A stretch of DNA of 64,000 nucleotides, taken from NCBI GenBank assembly GCA_902779085.1, contig CACYZY010000002.1:1-64000 (forward strand), in the 5' to 3' direction. The notes beneath the pieces are model-generated. The model was given only the letters and a program-made list of their open reading frames with translations, searched no databases and had not been told where the DNA came from. Positions 37,259-44,899 of this stretch are shown here, piece by piece (positions within the stretch are counted from its first letter, which is position 1; every line of letters begins with the position of its first letter). This DNA comes from an uncultured Bacteroidales bacterium. GTDB taxonomy: Bacteria; Bacteroidota; Bacteroidia; Bacteroidales; Bacteroidaceae. The position numbers and the translations under genes are program-made.

Positions 37259-37975
37259 TCATTGAGCCATCAACTCTTTGGCATATGCCACAGCCTCTTC
37301 ATTGGTATCAAAAACCTTCAACTCAGTATCGAAAGGATAATATCGTGATATACGCTGGTAATATGCATAAAGAAATTCATATAGATTTGTCCCATTCCCA
37401 TTACTTGAATAATCTACATAAGACCCTTCAACAGGCTTTTCAAGTATCTCTCCTAATATCAACCTGTTTTCTTTGTCTTTCCCGAGAAAGAACTCTCTAA
37501 CACCATCCTCACCTGGTAAGACCTTGCCTGTTGTTGAAAATGCACCAGTATTGCTATCATACAAATATTTGGAATGGACATAAAGACCCACCTCTTTATG
37601 CCCCATTAAATATGCTTCCCACAATTGGAAAGTTTCTTTGTCCATGACTGCCGAGCAATAAACCTCATCACCTTCAAACCACAAAGACAATGGTGTATAT
37701 GAAAGGAAAGCATATTCCTCTGCTAAATCTGGTGGCAAATCTGCTCTCGTACTTACCTCAGGCTTTTTATGCGAAAGACCATGCCAACCAAGCTTAAAGA
37801 ACTGATTGTTTACAAAATCATTAAAATTATCTGATAACGAATTTAGATAATGAATCTCCCCCACTTTGTCTGTAATATCTATAACATCCGGGGCATTGTC
37901 ACTATTGCATCCGCTTAAACTTAATGTAAGAATTAAGCACATTAACACTATTTTTGCCATTTTTATTTTATTCAT
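37259..37975 (-). CDS. Unknown lipoprotein next to the C10 protease
   Basis: 238 residues from the ATG at 37975 (the frame opens earlier with TTG). Lipoprotein signal with lipobox LSGC, Cys23. The mature part is acidic and aromatic-rich (LSLWFEGDEVYCSAVMDKETFQLW, YEFLYAYYQRISRYYPFD) with no family I recognise. It lies about 80 bases downstream of the C10 protease on the same strand but has its own TATCTTTG. Small exported proteins beside Bacteroides C10 proteases are often staphostatin-like inhibitors; this one is larger, so an inhibitor or chaperone role is only a hypothesis. Confidence 0.7.
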   Translation of the reverse strand: MNKIKMAKIVLMCLILTLSLSGCNSDNAPDVIDITDKVGEIHYLNSLSDNFNDFVNNQFFKLGWHGLSHKKPEVSTRADLPPDLAEEYAFLSYTPLSLWFEGDEVYCSAVMDKETFQLWEAYLMGHKEVGLYVHSKYLYDSNTGAFSTTGKVLPGEDGVREFFLGKDKENRLILGEILEKPVEGSYVDYSSNGNGTNLYEFLYAYYQRISRYYPFDTELKVFDTNEEAVAYAKELMAQ

Positions 37976-37997
37976 AGTCAATATCCTTATTAATATG

Positions 37998-38005
37998 CAA
38001 AGATA
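37998..38005 (-). promoter_or_regulatory. -7 element TATCTTTG of the unknown lipoprotein gene
   Basis: TATCTTTG lies in the gap between the C10 stop and the lipoprotein ATG, with a weak TTG at 38029-38031. Confidence 0.5.
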
Positions 38006-38054
38006 TGCATTTCTTTTGTTATGTATGCCAATTCACGAATGTTTATCGGTAATT

Positions 38055-39485
38055 TCAATTGTTAATCTTTAGCATGTATCTACCATAATTATAGTGGTAA
38101 TCCGGATTGGTGTTTGTATGCCAGTCATCTATACTATAGGGTCTAAACACAATATTATCATCAAAATTATAAGTAGAATCATGCCACCCCCAATTCATCT
38201 TATAGCTATATTCTGTTGTTGTCCTCACTTCTTCTTTCTTAATCTTATAACCAATGATATGCCCATTACTCTCATCAATATAATTAGCATTCTCACCCGT
38301 ACTTGTTGTACCCACCCAACCATAATAATCTTTATAAGTGACTTCCTTTGATAAAATCCTATCAATAATAAAGGTGTGACCAGTCCAAAGATTATAGTCC
38401 ATTGCACACACCATAACAGGCTCATGCTTATTCAGCAGCTGATTAATCACAAAAGAATAGTCATAAACTACACATGTATGGTTGATGCCTGTTTCACTCT
38501 TTATAAGAGGTGCAGCTTTAGCCATTGAAACCGTAGCTGAATCAGGTGTATACACGGTGTTCATCTTCTGCCCCACGTAAGCTATTAACATCGCCGATTT
38601 TGCTGTTTTTGAACTTGATTCTGTTTTAGTAAGAGCCATTTGAGACCACACTCTAGTCGTTTTATTACTAAATGCATATTTATGTGTTGTAGCATTTGAC
38701 AGCGTTGCTGTGCTAACAGCTTTTTCAGGTTTACCGTATTTAGAGTGAAGGAAATAAAGATATTGTGCAGTCGCTACAGGTACACATCCTGCTTTGCTTG
38801 GGACATAAGAGCCTGATGTATTGAGCGAATAAGGCACGTATTGGTTAAAAGGCGAACTCTGATGCCATTTCGTTACAGTATATTTTGCAGATTGGGTAGT
38901 GGGTCCCTCACTTAGTTTTGTTGAATAAATTAACTCCCAATGCCCCACACCAGGTTCGTCTTGAGCATTTGTACTTGCGACTTCAGCTATTGACAGTTCA
39001 CTCATTTCCTCTGGGTATATCATCCACTCTTGATTTACGAAATTATCATCGTTTTCAATCTGCTTGAGCTGATGAATTTCGTTTGCTATTGAGAAAACAC
39101 TTGCTTTCAATGCAGGAGGGAAATCCTCATTATTCACATCAAAACTGCCCGTCTCTGAGGATGCCATAATCAGTGGAGTACGTTGGTCTGTTGAGAACAA
39201 CTCCCAGCCATTCGTATAGTTTGCGATATACATAGCAGTGTCTCCATCTATTACATAAGGTTCTATGGAGATATCCTTCATTGATCTTGTATCCGCTCCC
39301 TTAAACTTTCCGTTCTTGATATAGTTCTGAATATTTTTCAGGGCTTTAGGTGTATTGCCCGCTTGAGCGATTTCAAAAATCTCATGAAACTCATTTGACG
39401 AATTTTGAATATCCTCCAATTCGTTGGAACATGAGCAGACTAATAACAGGGTCAGTACATTTAATGATAATAACGATTTTTTCAT
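38055..39485 (-). CDS. C10-family (streptopain-like) cysteine protease lipoprotein
   Basis: 476 residues. Lipoprotein signal LLLVCSCSNE (Cys19 or Cys17). A propeptide of roughly 200 residues (Inhibitor_I69/Spi-like: ALKNIQNYIKNGK, EPYVIDGDTAMYIANYTNGWELFS) precedes the papain-like domain starting at about 205 (TKWHQSSPFNQYVP). Catalytic Cys234 in KAGCVPVATAQ and His370 in TGHTFIIDR, with MNWGWH near the end. Related to Streptococcus SpeB and Bacteroides Bfp proteases, secreted as zymogens. Divergent from an ECF sigma operon with overlapping promoters. Confidence 0.9.
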   Translation of the reverse strand: MKKSLLSLNVLTLLLVCSCSNELEDIQNSSNEFHEIFEIAQAGNTPKALKNIQNYIKNGKFKGADTRSMKDISIEPYVIDGDTAMYIANYTNGWELFSTDQRTPLIMASSETGSFDVNNEDFPPALKASVFSIANEIHQLKQIENDDNFVNQEWMIYPEEMSELSIAEVASTNAQDEPGVGHWELIYSTKLSEGPTTQSAKYTVTKWHQSSPFNQYVPYSLNTSGSYVPSKAGCVPVATAQYLYFLHSKYGKPEKAVSTATLSNATTHKYAFSNKTTRVWSQMALTKTESSSKTAKSAMLIAYVGQKMNTVYTPDSATVSMAKAAPLIKSETGINHTCVVYDYSFVINQLLNKHEPVMVCAMDYNLWTGHTFIIDRILSKEVTYKDYYGWVGTTSTGENANYIDESNGHIIGYKIKKEEVRTTTEYSYKMNWGWHDSTYNFDDNIVFRPYSIDDWHTNTNPDYHYNYGRYMLKINN

Positions 39486-39537
39486 CTTAAGTTGGTTCTA
39501 TAGGTTTACAAATTTCTTTGTTATCGGTAATTCAATG

Positions 39538-39586
39538 CAAATGTAGTAAAAAATGTTTGAATTGTGTCACAAAAGGCATTACTTTG
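39538..39586. promoter_or_regulatory. Overlapping divergent promoters: C10 protease (-) and ECF sigma operon (+)
   Basis: Minus-strand TACATTTG at 39538-39545 for the protease. Plus-strand TTTG at 39556-39559, spacer 19, TTACTTTG at 39579-39586 for the sigma gene. The elements lie within 50 bases, so the two transcription units may interfere. Confidence 0.6.
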
Positions 39587-39616
39587 CGTATTAATATTGA
39601 AAGAAGATAAAAACTG

Positions 39617-40090
39617 ATGACAAAAGACGAGTTTGAGATATCATTCCACAGACTGAGGCCTATGCTGATAGCCGAAGCTACCAAGTATATGGGGGATATA
39701 GGCGATGCAGAAGATATGGTGCAAGATGCCCTGCTGAAGCTGTGGCAGATGTGCGACCAACTGAAAAGTCCGGTTGATGGCTTGGCGCGGGTTCTGGTCA
39801 GGAACATCTGCCTCGACTCGATTCGCCGTCGCAAGCCCCGTGAGGGCATTGAGTCATTGCCCCCTGCGGTTGGGAGCAATGAGAAAGAGGAGCATGAGCG
39901 GATAGAGCGTATGATGGCAATAGTAGAAAACCTTCCTGATGTACCGCAGACAATCCTACGACTCAGGCACATGGAAGGAATGGAGATGAAAGATATAGCC
40001 CGATTGTTACACATGGAGGAGGCTGCTGTAAGGAAAGCCCTCAGCAGAGCCAGACAGGCGGTAAGGGAGATGTTAATGGATAATGGATAA
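39617..40090 (+). CDS. ECF-type RNA polymerase sigma-70 factor
   Basis: 157 residues. Region 2 about 10-75 (GDAEDMVQDALLKLW), region 4 about 100-150 (LPDVPQTILRLRHMEGMEMKDIARLLHMEEAAVRKALSRARQAVRE). First gene of a four-gene operon with a membrane-anchored likely anti-sigma protein, a small exported protein and a GIN-domain protein. The last codons and the stop are made of a 7-base tandem repeat (40074-40106). Confidence 0.93.
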   Translation: MTKDEFEISFHRLRPMLIAEATKYMGDIGDAEDMVQDALLKLWQMCDQLKSPVDGLARVLVRNICLDSIRRRKPREGIESLPPAVGSNEKEEHERIERMMAIVENLPDVPQTILRLRHMEGMEMKDIARLLHMEEAAVRKALSRARQAVREMLMDNG

Positions 40091-40106
40091 TGGATAATGG
40101 ATAATG
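40074..40106 (+). repeat. Heptanucleotide tandem repeat (TAATGGA, four copies plus partial) at the sigma/anti-sigma junction
   Basis: Four exact copies from 40074 to 40101 and a partial fifth to 40106. They encode the end of the sigma factor, its TAA stop, and the ATG of the next gene (40104). Each unit contains an ATG. Slippage would change the spacing between the two genes in steps of seven. Confidence 0.9.
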
Positions 40107-40676
40107 AAAGATATAACAGAAATAAAAGCATTGATAGAGCGATTCTTCGAGGGTGAAACCACCTTGGAGGAGGAACAGTGGCTCTATGACTATTTCAAGC
40201 AGACGAAAGACTTGCCTGGAGAGTTGGAGACTTATCGGGAGATGTTCTTAGGTTTCGATGCCATCGCCCTGAATGATACTGCCTCTCCTGTAATAAATAA
40301 GGTAGAAAATGAAGTTCCTCTTACTGCCAGGGAAATATCTGTCAGCCCAACGCCCCCCAAATACCGCAGCTTGTGGAAGCAAGTAGCAGGCATCGCAGCA
40401 ATGATAGCTGTTATCGTTGGCTCAGTTTGGGCCTATCGGGCATACGAAAGTATGAAGCTGCAAAGTATATATGGTGGCAGCTATATGATTGTGGATGGCA
40501 AACGCATAGACAATTTGCGGGAGATTCTGCCAGAGATCAAACGGACACTGAGCTTGGCAGATGCCATTGAGACAACCTCGCCTGCCCTATTAATAGACAA
40601 GGCCGAACAAGACCTGCTGGACAATATACAGGATGCCCAGGAAAGAGAGCGCATCCGCCAATTGTTGAATCAATAA
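40104..40676 (+). CDS. Single-pass membrane protein, probable anti-sigma regulator
   Basis: 190 residues. Cytosolic N-terminus (IKALIERFFEGETTLEEEQWLYDYF), one transmembrane helix at about 92-112 (VAGIAAMIAVIVGSVWAY), and a periplasmic part of about 75 residues including YGGSYMIVDGKRIDN. Position directly after an ECF sigma gene (13 bases), a short cytosolic head and single TM fit an anti-sigma factor, but no ZAS/zinc motif is present and the family is not recognised. Confidence 0.65.
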   Translation: MKDITEIKALIERFFEGETTLEEEQWLYDYFKQTKDLPGELETYREMFLGFDAIALNDTASPVINKVENEVPLTAREISVSPTPPKYRSLWKQVAGIAAMIAVIVGSVWAYRAYESMKLQSIYGGSYMIVDGKRIDNLREILPEIKRTLSLADAIETTSPALLIDKAEQDLLDNIQDAQERERIRQLLNQ

Positions 40677-40686
40677 TAAAAAGAAT

Positions 40687-41082
40687 ATGAGACTAAAGAC
40701 TTTATTTTGCACGCTAATAATGCTCATCACCACATTGGCACTCTCGGCACAGAATGCCATCGACAAGGCTGTGGATGAGTATGCATCTATCGGCAAGAGC
40801 ACATTCACCTCTGCTGTGGAGCGAGATCCGCAAACTCGCAAGGTGCTAAAGGTAGTGAAGGTATTGCAACCCACCGACATTACTATCAACAAGCTGCGCA
40901 AGGCTTTCCTTAACGAGCAGGAGAACGGTCAATTCAGCATCATGAGCAATGAACAGGAAGAGACCATGACCCTGACCGTAGAGAACGCCAAAGAAAACCG
41001 TGTCTATATGATGCAATATACGAATCGAGGCGCATCATTTGCCAACGGAAAAGTGACAATCATTATCAGATATAAACAATAA
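40687..41082 (+). CDS. Small exported protein of unknown function (DUF4252/DUF5024-like)
   Basis: 131 residues with a signal peptide (TLFCTLIMLITTLALSAQ). The mature region (AIDKAVDEYASIGKSTFTSAVERDPQTRKVLKVVK) resembles short Bacteroides proteins filed as DUF4252 or DUF5024; the assignment is from memory and uncertain. Spaced 10 bases after the anti-sigma candidate and 14 before the GIN-domain gene, so a clear operon member. Confidence 0.6.
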   Translation: MRLKTLFCTLIMLITTLALSAQNAIDKAVDEYASIGKSTFTSAVERDPQTRKVLKVVKVLQPTDITINKLRKAFLNEQENGQFSIMSNEQEETMTLTVENAKENRVYMMQYTNRGASFANGKVTIIIRYKQ

Positions 41083-41096
41083 AACCTTATAGCAAG

Positions 41097-41885
41097 ATGA
41101 AAAAGATGATTTTATGGGCAGCTATGGCTTTGGCTGCAATGAGCAACACGCAAGCATCAACCAATGTAAACGACGATACCGTTATCAGCAAGGAATACAA
41201 ACTGGCAGGCTTCTCTGGTTTGAAGACCAATCATGCCGTTACGGTTCACTATACACAAGGCAGCACGTATAGTATCAAGGCAGAAGGCTCTGCCAGACAA
41301 ATAGAACGCCTCAAACTGGAAGTGAAAGACGGATGGCTGGTGGTGTCTGACGAAAAGAAGGACAAACAGGGCAGCAATGAGCAACAGATGCTGACACTCT
41401 ATATCACTTCTCCTGACATGAACCGACTGGAGAACAAGGGTGTATTGCACTTTGACACAGACAAGCTGAAGACAGGTGATTTCCAACTTATCAGTAGTGG
41501 CGTATTGAGCTTGGATGCCCAGCAGATTTCATGCCAAGAGGCAACTTGTGATTTAAAAGGTGTGTCTAACCTGGATGCTCATATTGACGGCACCTTGCTG
41601 AAGATGAATGATAAAGGCGTCACCAAAGGAGAACTGGTGGTAAAGGCAGACAAGCTGGACATTCAATCAAGTGGCGTTGACAATATTGAAGTGGATTATA
41701 AGGGGAAAGAGGTGTCTGTTAGGAAAAGTGGTACAGGTACCATCAGCCTCCAGGTGGATTGTGAGAAACTGGATGCCACCAACTCTGGCGTAGGCAAGAT
41801 TGTACTCTCTGGCACAGCAGACGATACCTCCATACAAAACACAGGCGTCACCAAGATTGATGTCTCCAAGCTCAACCAGTTCTAA
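41097..41885 (+). CDS. GIN-domain protein (DUF2807, putative auto-transporter adhesin head), exported
   Basis: 262 residues with a signal peptide (WAAMALAAMSNTQAS). The body is a repetitive right-handed beta-helix: SGVLSLDAQQ, KGVSNLDAHID, KGVTKGELVVKADKLDIQSSGVDNIEVD, SGTGTISLQVD, SGVGKIVLSG, TGVTKIDVS. The (S/T/K)GV-x(5)-D turn repeats are the mark of PF10988. Fourth gene of the ECF operon, so probably the envelope protein this sigma factor controls or senses. Confidence 0.85.
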   Translation: MKKMILWAAMALAAMSNTQASTNVNDDTVISKEYKLAGFSGLKTNHAVTVHYTQGSTYSIKAEGSARQIERLKLEVKDGWLVVSDEKKDKQGSNEQQMLTLYITSPDMNRLENKGVLHFDTDKLKTGDFQLISSGVLSLDAQQISCQEATCDLKGVSNLDAHIDGTLLKMNDKGVTKGELVVKADKLDIQSSGVDNIEVDYKGKEVSVRKSGTGTISLQVDCEKLDATNSGVGKIVLSGTADDTSIQNTGVTKIDVSKLNQF

Positions 41886-41910
41886 CTCTTTCTTAATATT
41901 ATATAATCAG

Positions 41911-42609
41911 CTAAGTGGTAGTTGTTATTTTGGCGGCTACCACTTCTTTGTATTTCCTTGACACAGGGATAGAGATATCGCCAAGCATTACACAGTCAGG
42001 TTCTACTTGAGTAACATAACTGGTATTTACCAAGAATGAACGATGAGTTCTAAGAAATCCATCTTCTAATATTTGTTCCCACTGGGAAATAATCGTTTTA
42101 TTACGATAACGTTCTCCATCAAGGGTATGCACCCAGGTTTCAGCATCGTTTGACTCTACATAGAGAATCTGCTCTGTCTGTAAGGTCACGCTCTTGCGGT
42201 CAGAAAAGAATGTAATACTATTGGGAGTCTTGCCGAAACGCTTGTCAAGTTGCTTGCCTATGGCAGTATCAGTGACGAATAGCACTGCCAATAGCAAGGC
42301 AAGGAATACTGGGTTAAGCAAAACGGAAGGCATCTCGTCCATATAGCTTTTGATCCAGGTATGGCAACACATCAATAAAAGATATTCCAATACCAAGAAA
42401 GATAGGAACAAACACACGATGCCTGTAATCTTTTTGCGTGTCCGTTCCCATTTTACTTGTGGCAAAAAATACTTCATCGCCAGCAATACAGGAAGGAACA
42501 TGGAGGCAAGCATCAAAGCCTGCCACCATGTATAGCTCATACTAGTTAGAATGGTAGCTATAAGTACCATCTCCCCCATCCAGCATCCTATGATAATGAG
42601 ATACTTCAT
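41911..42609 (-). CDS. Membrane-bound LytTR-family transcriptional regulator
   Basis: 232 residues. Four transmembrane helices in the first about 120 residues (YLIIIGCWMGEMVLIATILTS, WWQALMLASMFLPVLLAMKYF, ITGIVCLFLSFLVLEYLLLM, VFLALLLAVLFVTDTAIG), then a LytTR DNA-binding domain (SDRKSVTLQTEQILYVESND, GFLRTHRSFLVNTSYVTQVE). It binds DNA from the inner membrane. The 105-residue three-TM protein gene is 44 bases upstream on the same strand, resembling LytTR regulatory pairs where a small membrane protein holds the regulator inactive. Confidence 0.88.
   Translation of the reverse strand: MKYLIIIGCWMGEMVLIATILTSMSYTWWQALMLASMFLPVLLAMKYFLPQVKWERTRKKITGIVCLFLSFLVLEYLLLMCCHTWIKSYMDEMPSVLLNPVFLALLLAVLFVTDTAIGKQLDKRFGKTPNSITFFSDRKSVTLQTEQILYVESNDAETWVHTLDGERYRNKTIISQWEQILEDGFLRTHRSFLVNTSYVTQVEPDCVMLGDISIPVSRKYKEVVAAKITTTT
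41913..41945. terminator. Possible convergent hairpin between the GIN-domain and LytTR genes
   Basis: AAGTGGTAG and CTACCACTT form a 9-bp stem with a 15-base loop, overlapping the end of the LytTR gene; only weak T content follows. Confidence 0.35.
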
Positions 42610-42653
42610 TCCACAAAACTAACAAAACTGCTCATTATCTCCAACTCCCTCCT

Positions 42654-42971
42654 CTACAATCTAGGCTTCTGCACCAAAATGATGACAAGCGACGCGAGAT
42701 AAATCAGCATACCATACATCACCGGCACCAATGCTACCTTGGCACCTCCATAAATAACAGATATAGGCACATCATTCAGTCCCTGCAAGACATCCAGCAT
42801 CTGATAAATACCAGCAAACTCCCAAAAGAAACCCCATATCAATGCTGCTTGACCTATCTCCTTCACCCAAGCTGGAGCCTTCCATGCAGCAAAAAGCAAC
42901 AATACTAATAGAATGGTCAACACGGCCATGCCAAATAAACCACCTTCAGTAAATAATACAAATACATTCAT
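42654..42971 (-). CDS. Small three-helix inner-membrane protein
   Basis: 105 residues, almost all hydrophobic: helices at about 12-30 (GMAVLTILLVLLLFAAW), 40-60 and 75-100 (VALVPVMYGMLIYLASLVIILV). The pattern recalls a shortened MotA/TolQ/ExbB channel protein, but it lacks the rest of that family. First gene of a two-gene operon with the LytTR regulator. Likely a partner or anti-regulator; function unproven. Confidence 0.65.
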   Translation of the reverse strand: MNVFVLFTEGGLFGMAVLTILLVLLLFAAWKAPAWVKEIGQAALIWGFFWEFAGIYQMLDVLQGLNDVPISVIYGGAKVALVPVMYGMLIYLASLVIILVQKPRL

Positions 42972-43006
42972 AACATTTCTTTTTTAAGTTAGACAATTTA
43001 GTAACG

Positions 43007-43056
43007 GGTCGCGACCGATGCTGCAAAGATAATCACCCCAGCTAGAAAATGCCAAA
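43007..43056 (-). promoter_or_regulatory. Consensus promoter with a palindrome at the start site, LytTR pair
   Basis: Minus-strand TTTG at 43053-43056, spacer 21, TATCTTTG at 43024-43031. The perfect 10-base palindrome GGTCGCGACC at 43007-43016 falls at or just past the predicted transcription start, a typical operator position. Confidence 0.75.
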
Positions 43057-43180
43057 TATTTGGGGCGTCATATCCCCTCATAAGAAAGTCAAATCCCCTT
43101 CTTTGCATTAGAAAGGGATTAAGCATTGATGTAACATCATAAAACGTCTTTTAAACGGATATAATAATTATAAATGAAAA

Positions 43181-43447
43181 CAACCTACAACCTTACAACC
43201 TTTCAAAATACATAATGAAACTCATTCACTATCTGGTTGTAAGTATGGTTGTATGGTTGTAAGTTCTCCTAAATCTACCGCTAAACGGATAGCTTACTTC
43301 GGGTAAAACAACCTCTTACTTCCGCTAAGCCGTCCTTTTACTTCCTCTAAGGTGTTTCAAACAACTTACAACCTTACAACCCTACATACATCGTGATAAT
43401 GCTTTTACATCATAACCTTTTAAGAAAAGTTGTAAGGTTGTAGGTTT
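43181..43447. repeat. Intergenic array of four ACAACCTTACAAC-like blocks in alternating orientation
   Basis: Blocks at 43181-43200 (+), 43235-43263 (-), 43361-43385 (+) and 43429-43447 (-) share a CTTACAACC core. The outermost two form a 20-odd-bp terminal inverted repeat with about one mismatch. Blocks 1-2 and 3-4 can each fold into a hairpin. Between them is GTAAA/CTTAC-rich DNA. No gene is seen in 42972-43445; the element may be MITE-like and just overlaps the end of the next gene. Confidence 0.55.
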
Positions 43448-44246
43448 AGTCAATGGCTATTCTCTCCAAATCATCAGGGACAAACACTTTGCCATCAAAT
43501 TCGCTTTGTGCCTCAGCAGTGTAGCGTTCCTTACGAGTATCCAAAGTCTTATCCTCAGTATGATAGAGGATAAGGTTCTTGACTTCCAATGACTTAGCCA
43601 GACGGGCAGCATCAAGAGCGGTGCTATGATGCTTCTTGTAAGGTTGAAAACGTTCACGGTCTTCGTAGAGACAAAATGCCTCACTCATCATCCAATCGGC
43701 ACCCTTTATATAAGCCTCATTCTGTTCACAATAAGGCTCATCACCCAGGCAAGCCAGTCGTTTGCCGTCGGCGAAAGTGAGGGCAAAGCCGTACTGGAGC
43801 TCCTTTGTGGAGTGGATATCGAAGCATTGCACATGCATATCACCCACGTCGAAGCTATCGCCATCATGCAATTCGCAATACACCACATTGGTGCCAATAC
43901 GCTCTACTTGCTTCTTGGGCAACATTTGACGGCACATAAAGTCCAGTAATTCAAGCGCCTTCTTATGGCTATGGATGTGCAACACTTGCGGTTTCTGGTA
44001 CTGGAGCGCCATACGCATCATCCATATCACTCCTAAGATATGGTCGGTATGGGTGTGGGTAACAAAAAGGTCACTGATGTCCTCGAAAGCCAAACCAGAC
44101 TGTGCCATCTGGTTAAGTATGCCATTACCTCCACCAGCATCCACCATCATAGTAGCACCACTTTTGCTTCGCACTACGAAACAAGTGTTGTAACATCGGG
44201 TGACCATTGCATTGCCCGTACCTAATATGATTATCTCGTTCTCCAT
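43446..44246 (-). CDS. Metallo-beta-lactamase-fold hydrolase (RNase Z-like)
   Basis: 266 residues, no signal peptide. Zinc motif THTHTDH with His64, His66, Asp68, His69; later ligand regions DIHSTKELQYGF, LGDEP and the terminal His in LILYHTED. The N-terminal IILGTGNAMVTRCYNTCF is as in RNase Z/ElaC and arylsulfatase-like members. The exosite arm of true tRNase Z is not evident, so a small-molecule phosphodiesterase or ribonuclease are both possible. Confidence 0.85.
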   Translation of the reverse strand: MENEIIILGTGNAMVTRCYNTCFVVRSKSGATMMVDAGGGNGILNQMAQSGLAFEDISDLFVTHTHTDHILGVIWMMRMALQYQKPQVLHIHSHKKALELLDFMCRQMLPKKQVERIGTNVVYCELHDGDSFDVGDMHVQCFDIHSTKELQYGFALTFADGKRLACLGDEPYCEQNEAYIKGADWMMSEAFCLYEDRERFQPYKKHHSTALDAARLAKSLEVKNLILYHTEDKTLDTRKERYTAEAQSEFDGKVFVPDDLERIAID

Positions 44247-44270
44247 ACCTTATATTATTATATTACCCTA

Positions 44271-44302
44271 CAAAGATAACAAATGCAGGTGATAAAAGCA
44301 AA
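44271..44302 (-). promoter_or_regulatory. Consensus promoter of the metallo-hydrolase gene
   Basis: Minus-strand TTTG at 44299-44302, spacer 20, TATCTTTG at 44271-44278; ATG 25 bases downstream. Confidence 0.82.
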
Positions 44303-44398
44303 GGGATGCAACTGTAAGAAAAAGAAAAGAAAAAAGTGACTGGCAAACTCGTCTTTTTAGGCTCTTATTACGTCTTATACAATGAAAGGCGGAAAGAA

Positions 44399-44899
44399 AT
44401 GAATAGCAACAAAAGATATAAGAGACTTGAGGCAGTGATAGAGCAGAACCAAGACTATTTGTTCCGCTTTGCCTACTTCCGTATCGGCAACAGAGAAGAT
44501 GCGGAAGACATCATACAAGATGTATTCTTGAGACTCTTTGAAAAAGAGTTCGTAATAGAAAATGACGAAAGTTTGCGAATGTATCTCTACAGAATGGTAT
44601 ATAATGCCTGCAATGATTGGCATCGGCATAAACATCAAGAACCTATTCCATTAGAACAAGTGCAAATGGCTGATGATGAAGATGAGAAGGCATTAAAAGA
44701 GGAATATATCCGCATCTGGAAGATGTTGAGTGTGTTGCCTGCGGATCAAGCTGATGTTATTAACATGCACCTAATTAACGGCCTTACCTTCGTAGAGATT
44801 GCCAAAGTAACGGGAACTCCAGAGACCACGATTAAGTCGAGGTTTAAAAGCGGAATAGACAAACTAAGGAAAAGATTGGAACAGGAGGATAAATTATGA
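44399..44899 (+). CDS. ECF-type RNA polymerase sigma factor
   Basis: 166 residues from the ATG at 44399. Region 2 (YLFRFAYFRIGNREDAEDIIQDVFLRLFEKE) and region 4 (LPADQADVINMHLINGLTFVEIAKVTGTPETTIKSRFKSGIDKLRKRL). The stop overlaps the start of the next gene by 4 bases (ATGA), showing coupling with its likely anti-sigma factor. The upstream region lacks a TAnnTTTG element, compatible with autoregulation from an ECF promoter. Confidence 0.92.
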   Translation: MNSNKRYKRLEAVIEQNQDYLFRFAYFRIGNREDAEDIIQDVFLRLFEKEFVIENDESLRMYLYRMVYNACNDWHRHKHQEPIPLEQVQMADDEDEKALKEEYIRIWKMLSVLPADQADVINMHLINGLTFVEIAKVTGTPETTIKSRFKSGIDKLRKRLEQEDKL

